From the NCBI RefSeq assembly GCF_005117025.1, contig NZ_SWCO01000001.1, positions 1 to 64,000 of the forward strand: a DNA stretch of 64,000 nucleotides, read 5' to 3'. The stretch's first letter is position 1. Every line of letters starts with the position of its first letter. The stretch comes from Alteromonas portus. GTDB taxonomy: Bacteria > Pseudomonadota > Gammaproteobacteria > Enterobacterales > Alteromonadaceae. The translations under genes and the position numbers were made by a program. A model generated the notes under the pieces. That model saw nothing but the letters and a program-made list of their open reading frames with translations, was not told the DNA's origin and searched no databases. Shown here in pieces: positions 58,237-64,000 of the stretch.

Positions 58237-61116
58237 TTACGGGTTATTTACCACAATACGAATGGCGTCTAGCTGAACATCTGCATCCTGAATTACTTTA
58301 TCAAGGGTGTTCATTTGCGTTTCAATAAACTCTATTTCGCTGTCACGTACTGCAGGGTTACGTTTTTGAAGATCGCGTAAGCGCTGTATTTCTTCGTTAA
58401 GCGTGCTGTGCATATTGTTAAGCGCGTCGTGTTGCTTTTGGTTAGCTTGCTGATGGGCAAGCTTACGCGCCTTTTCAATGGCAAGCTCAAGGGGCTGTTG
58501 TAGGGCTTTTAAAAGCTGAGCCGATATCTTGCGTCCAATCTTACGCTTAACGTCGAAGCTTAATTCAGACGGATTGCCTTGTGCATCTAAACACACTCTA
58601 ACCGGTGTTTGAGGTAAGAAGCGGCCTAGTTGAAGTGATTTAGGTGCTTGTGCCTGTAGCACAAATAACGCTTCAATCCAGTACGCGCCTTTTGGCAAAG
58701 AAGGCTCGGCAATAAAGCCCATGCTGCTTTTTCCGTGTACGTCGGTGAGTACTACGTCCATGGCGGTATGCACAAGTGGATGATCCCAACTTAAAAACTG
58801 TACGTTTTCTAGCGTGGTGGCTACACGGCGCTTGTAAGTAACCGTCATGCCTTCTGGGTCAAGACCCGGAAGCTGGCTCACCATCGACTCGGTTGGCATA
58901 AGAATAAAGCAGTCATTGCCTTTTTCATCCTGCTGGACACCGATAGCATCGAATACGCGGCCCATAAAGCGGGATAAATCCTGTTCGCTATCAAGGGTAA
59001 TAATGTCTTCAAGCAGTTGTTCTACGCGGCCCTCTCCCGAAGCATTAAGCTCTAGAAGACGATCGCGACCGGCTTCTAGTTGCGCTACGAGCTGGCTATT
59101 AAGCGTAACACTCATGTTCACTAGCTCATCACGGTCGCTTATATCGTCGGGGTGTAAGCAGGCACCAATAAGCAATGGCTTCACGTCGTCAAACACACCA
59201 GAGCCCGTAGGGCAGGTTTTCTCGAAGGCATTCAGCCCTTCGTGATACCAGTCTAGCAATACGTGCTGCGCGGTTTTCGCTAAATACGGCACGTGAATTT
59301 GTACGGTTTGGGTTTGGCCAATACGGTCAAGACGACCAATACGTTGTTCAAGCAGATCTGGCGTAATAGGCAAATCGAACAGCACCAAATGGTGAGCGAA
59401 CTGGAAGTTACGACCTTCGCTACCAATTTCACTACACAGTAGAATTTGTGCGCCGTCTTCCTCATCAGCAAAATAATGGGCCGCCTTGTCGCGCTCAACA
59501 ATGCTCATGCCTTCGTGGAATACACTATGACGAATTCCGGTTTGCGTGCGAATAACCTCACCTAATTCTTGCGCTGTACGGGCGCTTGCGCAAATAAGCA
59601 GAATCTTTTCTGGCTTAACGCTTTGCATGAAATCAAGCAGCCATTCAACGCGCGGATCATGCTTAGTCCAGCTGTTAACCACGCTTGCCATACGTTCAGG
59701 GTACAGTGAATAGGTTAAGTCGCCGCCGCTCACGGCATCTGAATAAACCTCAGGCAAAGCCAGCTCGTAAGCGCTTAATTTACGCACCGGGAAGCCTTCG
59801 ATATTGGCGCGGCGGTTTCTAAACAGCATACGACCTGTGCCGTGACAATCGATAAGCTGGTGCAGCAGCGCATGGCGATTTTCCGGCGAACTTAAATCAC
59901 CCGCATGTTCCATTACGTCAGGCGCGAATTCAGCGAGTTTGCTACGCTGTTTATCGTTAGGCTCGGCGTCTGAAAGTAATGGCGCTACCGCATCGGCCAG
60001 TTGGCTGTATTTCGATTCTTCATCTAAGAAAGCGTCGTAGCTATGGAAGCGGGCCGGGTCGAGCAATCGCAAGCGTGCAAAGTGGCTTTCGTGACCAAGT
60101 TGATCAGGTGTTGCGGTAAGCAGTAATACGCCTGGCGTTTGGTTTGCCAGCGCTTCCACACACAGGTATTCGGCAGAGGGAGCCTCACTTGACCACGCAA
60201 GGTGATGGGCTTCATCGACAACCATTAAATCCCATCCTGCAGCTTGAATTTGCTGCTGGCGTTTTTCGCTTTTGCTTAGGAAGTCGATACTACAAAGTAC
60301 CAGCTGGTCGTTTTCAAATGGATTCACAGCGGCCGTGTCAGATGTTTCGTCATCTTGTAAGCCTTCGCTCTTCTCTAAGCCTTCGCTCTTTTCTATGGCT
60401 TCGCAACGACTCTCATCGTAAATGGCAAAAGGAAGGTTAACGCGGCGAAGCATTTCAACAAGCCATTGGTGCATGAGCGAGTCTGGAACCAAAATAAGCA
60501 CGCGCTCTGCACGGCCTGTTTTAAGCTGCTGGTGAATAATCAACGCGGCTTCAATGGTTTTACCAAGCCCTACTTCATCGGCAAGCAATACGCGAGGTGC
60601 ATGTCTGCCGCCTACCTCTGACGCAATGTGAAGTTGGTGCGGTATAAGCGATATGCGCGCACCTGCAAGGCCTATAGTGCTTGAACGCAGGTAATCGTAT
60701 TGATGATCTAAAGCACGTTCGCGCAAGTCGAACCATTTAGGGTTGTCTAATTGCTGACTAAACAGACGCTTTTCAGGTTGGTTCAAGCGAATGTGGCTGT
60801 CTAGCATAGTTTCAGGTAATCGCGCTTGCGCTTTGGTGTCTTCGCGAAGCCCGTGATAGATGAAAAGATCTTGGCTTTCTTCTTTTTCAGTAATGGTCAT
60901 TTCCCAGCCGTCTTGGCTTTTGACCGTTTCGCCAATTTCAAAAATTAGTCGCGTAAGCGGCGCATCTTGCTTAGTATATTTTCGCGCTTCGCCTGTTGCT
61001 GGATACAACACTTCGACTGAACGGAAGTCGCTACCAATAACGACACCTAACCCCAGCTCTATTTCTGTGTTGCTTAACCAACGCTGACCAACTGAAAATT
61101 GACTATCTGAACTCAT
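58237..61116 (-). CDS. rapA: RNA polymerase-associated ATPase RapA
   Basis: Swi2/Snf2-type ATPase that binds RNA polymerase and promotes its recycling. At 959 aa it is near the E. coli length (968). It has an N-terminal Tudor-like domain (VGQRWLSNTEIELGLG), helicase lobe 1 with Walker A DEVGLGKT and the DEAH box DEAHH, and lobe 2 with LCSEIGSEGRNFQFAHHLV and QRIGRLDRIGQ. A charged stretch near residues 245-265 (KSEGLEKSEGLQDDE) contains a small internal repeat. Confidence 0.96.
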   Translation of the reverse strand: MSSDSQFSVGQRWLSNTEIELGLGVVIGSDFRSVEVLYPATGEARKYTKQDAPLTRLIFEIGETVKSQDGWEMTITEKEESQDLFIYHGLREDTKAQARLPETMLDSHIRLNQPEKRLFSQQLDNPKWFDLRERALDHQYDYLRSSTIGLAGARISLIPHQLHIASEVGGRHAPRVLLADEVGLGKTIEAALIIHQQLKTGRAERVLILVPDSLMHQWLVEMLRRVNLPFAIYDESRCEAIEKSEGLEKSEGLQDDETSDTAAVNPFENDQLVLCSIDFLSKSEKRQQQIQAAGWDLMVVDEAHHLAWSSEAPSAEYLCVEALANQTPGVLLLTATPDQLGHESHFARLRLLDPARFHSYDAFLDEESKYSQLADAVAPLLSDAEPNDKQRSKLAEFAPDVMEHAGDLSSPENRHALLHQLIDCHGTGRMLFRNRRANIEGFPVRKLSAYELALPEVYSDAVSGGDLTYSLYPERMASVVNSWTKHDPRVEWLLDFMQSVKPEKILLICASARTAQELGEVIRTQTGIRHSVFHEGMSIVERDKAAHYFADEEDGAQILLCSEIGSEGRNFQFAHHLVLFDLPITPDLLEQRIGRLDRIGQTQTVQIHVPYLAKTAQHVLLDWYHEGLNAFEKTCPTGSGVFDDVKPLLIGACLHPDDISDRDELVNMSVTLNSQLVAQLEAGRDRLLELNASGEGRVEQLLEDIITLDSEQDLSRFMGRVFDAIGVQQDEKGNDCFILMPTESMVSQLPGLDPEGMTVTYKRRVATTLENVQFLSWDHPLVHTAMDVVLTDVHGKSSMGFIAEPSLPKGAYWIEALFVLQAQAPKSLQLGRFLPQTPVRVCLDAQGNPSELSFDVKRKIGRKISAQLLKALQQPLELAIEKARKLAHQQANQKQHDALNNMHSTLNEEIQRLRDLQKRNPAVRDSEIEFIETQMNTLDKVIQDADVQLDAIRIVVNNP

Positions 61117-61449
61117 AAATCACCAACCTGTTTTTCGGGGGGCGGTATTGTACGCATTGCGTTGTGATAAGTCATTAATACTAGCTTATTTGATTTACGG
61201 TTGCAGGTGGGGGCGTGATTGAGTACGTACGCCTATGCGTCAACAAGACGATTAGCACTAGTAAGCCTTCATTACTTCATAAATAGAATGCTGGTAGCAA
61301 AAGAATAAGAACGTTAACGTGCCCATCAGGCTTGCTTTGTCACAGGGTTGGCGTAAAACTGTCGTATCACTGACCATGGATATTTCTTACTGTTAACCGC
61401 GTTACGTTTTTAACGTATGTGAAGCGCAGCTAACAGGAGGAAGCGCGAG

Positions 61450-61527
61450 ATGGATATGAAAGTAGAGACCCTTTCTATGGTGGAAGTTGATGGCGAATAT
61501 AAAGCAATAGGCTACTTTATTAAGTAG
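61450..61527 (+). CDS. Possible small protein, 25 aa
   Basis: In the 411-bp gap 61117-61528, a frame from the ATG at 61450 reads MDMKVETLSMVEVDGEYKAI and five more residues. AGGAGG lies nine bases before the start. It ends in a hairpin GGCTACTT-TATT-AAGTAGCC (61510-61529) that overlaps the end of the convergent gene. Short length makes it uncertain. Nothing else is visible in this gap. Confidence 0.3.
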   Translation: MDMKVETLSMVEVDGEYKAIGYFIK

Positions 61528-61528
61528 C

Positions 61529-62896
61529 CTACTCAGGTAACTGGTACAAAGTTTCAATCCCTTGAATGGCTTTTATAGCATCATCGCTCGTTGCATTGTT
61601 GATGGCTTTGATAAGTTCAGGTGCATTGTAGGGCTCTAACAAGGTTAAGAACGTCGCTGTGCCAGGCGGCATGCCACTATGCACCGCTTTTTGCAGTCGT
61701 TTCCATACGGTGAACAGCGTCTCCTCACCAAACGTCTTTTGCTGCACCACGCTATCGATGGCGCGGTGCATTATCATTCCGCAAGAATAATAGAGATTGA
61801 ACTGTCCGTTTTTATAAGCATGAGCCAGCGTAGTCTGCGCCAGCCCTTCAGTACAGCTCTCGAAAGCGCGGGTCATTCGGCTTTCAACATAGCTATTGGT
61901 GTCTTCATAGAGGAAGTTCATGGCGATTGCCGCAAAGTAGTCGGCGCTACCCTCGTGCAGCCAAGACTGCTCCTCGTTTTCTGATACACCTTCAGTACTG
62001 CCAGGCTGATAAAAATGGGCGACTTCGTGAGCAAAGAACCAGAGTGTTTGGTTAACAAAGTTGCTGTTACTGGCCTGCTCATTTAAGTCTTGTCTGTTCC
62101 AATGCATAAATATCTGGTTAGGAAGTGTGCCACCTTGTGTAGAGTGATCGTCTACGTTTGCGTAAGAGGCAAATAACATGGGCTTCTCGCCTTTAAGCGG
62201 ATTAAGAGAATGGGAGAAAAACGCCATCATGTTGGGTATGTCTTCTTCTAGCGAAGCTTTAATGCTTTTTGGAAGTCCGGGGTCAATTAAGGCTACTACA
62301 TCATCGGTAATAATTGGCTGTTGCTTACCCACATACACGACTCTTCCGTCATTGTTATCTGACCACGACACGCTGCTTTTCACTACTTTGCCATTTAACA
62401 CAATGTGTTCATCACTGGGAACATTAAGTGTCAGGCGCCATTTATTATCTTCTTCAGTACAGGCATTAGCGCAAGCGAACAGTCGTCCAGAATGAAATGC
62501 ATTTCCGCCATCAGAAAAAGGAGAAAATGGCGCATAATCTTTGCCCAAGTGTTTGTAGGTAGGTGTTAAAGAAAAGGATACGTTAGAAATTAATTTGCCT
62601 GTTTTAGAGCGCACAACTTCCTTTTGTTCAGCAATGTTGTAAACAATCTCGATGTCGCTGTTAATTGGTAGCCAACGAGTTACTCTCGAAGAGTCTGGGT
62701 TTCTAACGAATACTAGCCGCTCTGAAGGTGTATCTAATGTATAACTTACCGCCCAAGTAGCACCGTTATCTGTTTGCGCCTTTTCAATTATAGTATTGAT
62801 AGGGCTAGCGGTACCTGCACTTGCTAAACAGTTTGTGAATAGCAAAATGAAAAAAGTAAGGGCTGGTGTAATTACGTTACGTAGGGTGATTTTCAC
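61529..62896 (-). CDS. Exported gluzincin-like metallopeptidase domain protein
   Basis: The 455-residue protein has a signal peptide (VITPALTFFILLFTNCLASA). Its N-terminal half (about 30-210) is strand-rich. The C-terminal half contains HEVAH (290-294), the zinc-binding HExxH, and E315 in WLHEGSADYFAA 21 residues after the second histidine, the spacing and context of gluzincins such as M1/M61. It is therefore likely a periplasmic or secreted peptidase. The DCTEG-like cysteines (FESCTEG, YYSCGM, FACANAC) may form disulfides. The exact family and substrate are not known. Confidence 0.78.
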   Translation of the reverse strand: MKITLRNVITPALTFFILLFTNCLASAGTASPINTIIEKAQTDNGATWAVSYTLDTPSERLVFVRNPDSSRVTRWLPINSDIEIVYNIAEQKEVVRSKTGKLISNVSFSLTPTYKHLGKDYAPFSPFSDGGNAFHSGRLFACANACTEEDNKWRLTLNVPSDEHIVLNGKVVKSSVSWSDNNDGRVVYVGKQQPIITDDVVALIDPGLPKSIKASLEEDIPNMMAFFSHSLNPLKGEKPMLFASYANVDDHSTQGGTLPNQIFMHWNRQDLNEQASNSNFVNQTLWFFAHEVAHFYQPGSTEGVSENEEQSWLHEGSADYFAAIAMNFLYEDTNSYVESRMTRAFESCTEGLAQTTLAHAYKNGQFNLYYSCGMIMHRAIDSVVQQKTFGEETLFTVWKRLQKAVHSGMPPGTATFLTLLEPYNAPELIKAINNATSDDAIKAIQGIETLYQLPE

Positions 62897-63111
62897 AACT
62901 AAAAGTTCCTTCTTAAGCGTGGTAATGATTAGCTGCTTTTGCGTATTAATGATGGCAACGAGTATCTACCGTTTTGCCTGTTCTTGATAATCAATGTTAC
63001 TGCAATGTTAATGGTTATTGGCTGATTTTGTGGTAATTTACTCGATAATAACGCACTTTTTGTTTTTATCTGCTATTTAAACTTCATCTAATGAACACAG
63101 AGAATTATATA

Positions 63112-64000
63112 ATGCCAAAGGCTACGGGTGGTGTTGTTTACTTTTTTACCCGTACATCGGTGCCTAAAAAATCGGTGGCATTGTATGTACTATGTCTGGC
63201 CTTTCTAGTTTGTGCCAATTTTGCATCTGCAAGTTCTATTTTGCTTGCAACATCAGAGGTAAGCCCCTTTAGTGACAGCAAAGACGTGTCGAAAGGGTAT
63301 GTAAATGAAATAGTAGTAAAGGCTTTTGAAGAGTTAGGTGAATCGCTAAACGTAGAGCATTACCCTCATGCAAGGGCTTTAATGTTGGCGAGACAGGGCG
63401 CCGTTGACGGTGTATTCCCTGTTCATGACTACGAGCGTTTCAATGACGCATTTTTTATATCGGATGCTATTCCAGCCGGAGCAAGTGGGTTCTTAATAAG
63501 GGCCAAAGACTTACAAGGTCACAGCGAAATCCCCGACCTTGTCAGTTGGCTTAAACAGCAAAACTTACGTGGGATTGGGTATTTAAGAGGCACAATCGCG
63601 CCAAAGTTCATATCAAACGAAACGTTTTTCAATATGTTCCCGGGAAAGTCTACGGTTAACCTTCTAGATTTGCTGGGAAGAGAGCGAATAGATGTTTTGT
63701 TTATTGATAAATACAGCGCGAAGGAGGCATTAGTTAATGAGCGTCCTAGCCTCATAGGAGAGTTTATATTTATTCCTGGTCAGGAAGTGGAAAGCTCTTT
63801 TCATCTAGCACTTTCCAAACAAAAGCCTGAATCTTCCGCATTAATTGAGAAGTTCAACGAAGCCTTACGAAAGCAAAAACAGTCAGGTCATGTAACTCGC
63901 ACACTTGAAAAATATGGCGTATACAAAGCGTCTGATAATGAAAAAGCATTGATTGTTGGCGCACCCGATATCAATGCTGTCTTTCATGCCAAAGCATACT
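63112..64000 (+). CDS. Periplasmic-binding-domain sensor, 5' part (runs off the window)
   Basis: The frame is open from 63112 (or 63091, in frame) to the right edge, giving about 296 residues. A signal/membrane segment (VALYVLCLAFLVCANFASA) is followed by a type-3 solute-binding-like domain (about 40-280) with HYPHARALMLARQGAVDG, DAFFISDAIP and FIDKYSAKEAL. The frame continues past the end of that domain (EKALIVGAPDINAVF), which suggests a second sensor or an output domain such as GGDEF or a kinase, rather than a free binding protein. What follows cannot be seen. Confidence 0.75.
   Translation, partial: MPKATGGVVYFFTRTSVPKKSVALYVLCLAFLVCANFASASSILLATSEVSPFSDSKDVSKGYVNEIVVKAFEELGESLNVEHYPHARALMLARQGAVDGVFPVHDYERFNDAFFISDAIPAGASGFLIRAKDLQGHSEIPDLVSWLKQQNLRGIGYLRGTIAPKFISNETFFNMFPGKSTVNLLDLLGRERIDVLFIDKYSAKEALVNERPSLIGEFIFIPGQEVESSFHLALSKQKPESSALIEKFNEALRKQKQSGHVTRTLEKYGVYKASDNEKALIVGAPDINAVFHAKAY

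Noticed and set aside
63519..63755. 78-codon minus-strand frame near the right edge
   Set aside because: Lies wholly opposite the well-supported binding-domain gene.

Overview
The window looks like the chromosome of a marine gammaproteobacterium of the Alteromonadales, most likely Alteromonas. This is inferred from gene content, synteny and protein resemblance recalled from E. coli and related species; no search was run. Most genes are housekeeping genes in blocks known from E. coli: fadBA/pepQ, ispB/rplU-rpmA-obg, ftsB-ispD-ispF-truD-pcm-nlpD-rpoS, mutH/rppH-ptsP-lgt-thyA and rluA/rapA. mutH suggests a Dam-dependent mismatch-repair lineage.

Region 1 (1-4200) is a chromosomal integron. An intact integrase gene (intI) reads rightward with a near-perfect LexA box just before it. 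To its left, at least eight gene cassettes lie on the minus strand, separated by seven attC sites of about 108-117 bp. The array runs off the left edge. The cassette genes are small and mostly unrecognised; several encode short membrane proteins, and four take their stop codon from the attC site.

Region 2 (4200-21100) holds fatty-acid beta-oxidation (fadBA), a lytic transglycosylase, prolidase, a ZIP-like metal transporter, ispB, the L21/L27/Obg ribosome block, a small gene behind a Fur-like site, folA and the rpoS-nlpD-yqaA-pcm group. The roughly 850-bp gap before rplU contains eight GATC sites within 188 bp and a symmetric inverted repeat; this is the most unusual non-coding stretch here.

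Region 3 (21100-32000) continues with truD-ispF-ispD-ftsB, with surE missing from the usual block. A large envelope protein of the TIGR03545 type, a chemoreceptor and the proline catabolic enzyme PutA follow.

Region 4 (32000-40400) is a compact five-gene unit: outer-membrane factor, adaptor, RND pump, response regulator and sensor kinase. An 11-bp-phased direct repeat upstream is a plausible binding site for its own regulator.

Region 5 (40400-64000) has ygiM/ygiF homologues, a membrane-anchored AraC-type regulator, mutH, rppH-ptsP-tauE-lgt-thyA and a signalling cluster (receiver-CheC protein, diguanylate cyclase, hybrid kinase). It ends with an AmpG-like permease, two envelope or hypothetical genes, rluA, rapA, a secreted gluzincin-like protein and a truncated periplasmic-binding sensor at the right edge. 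No rRNA, tRNA, insertion sequence, prophage or CRISPR array was seen.
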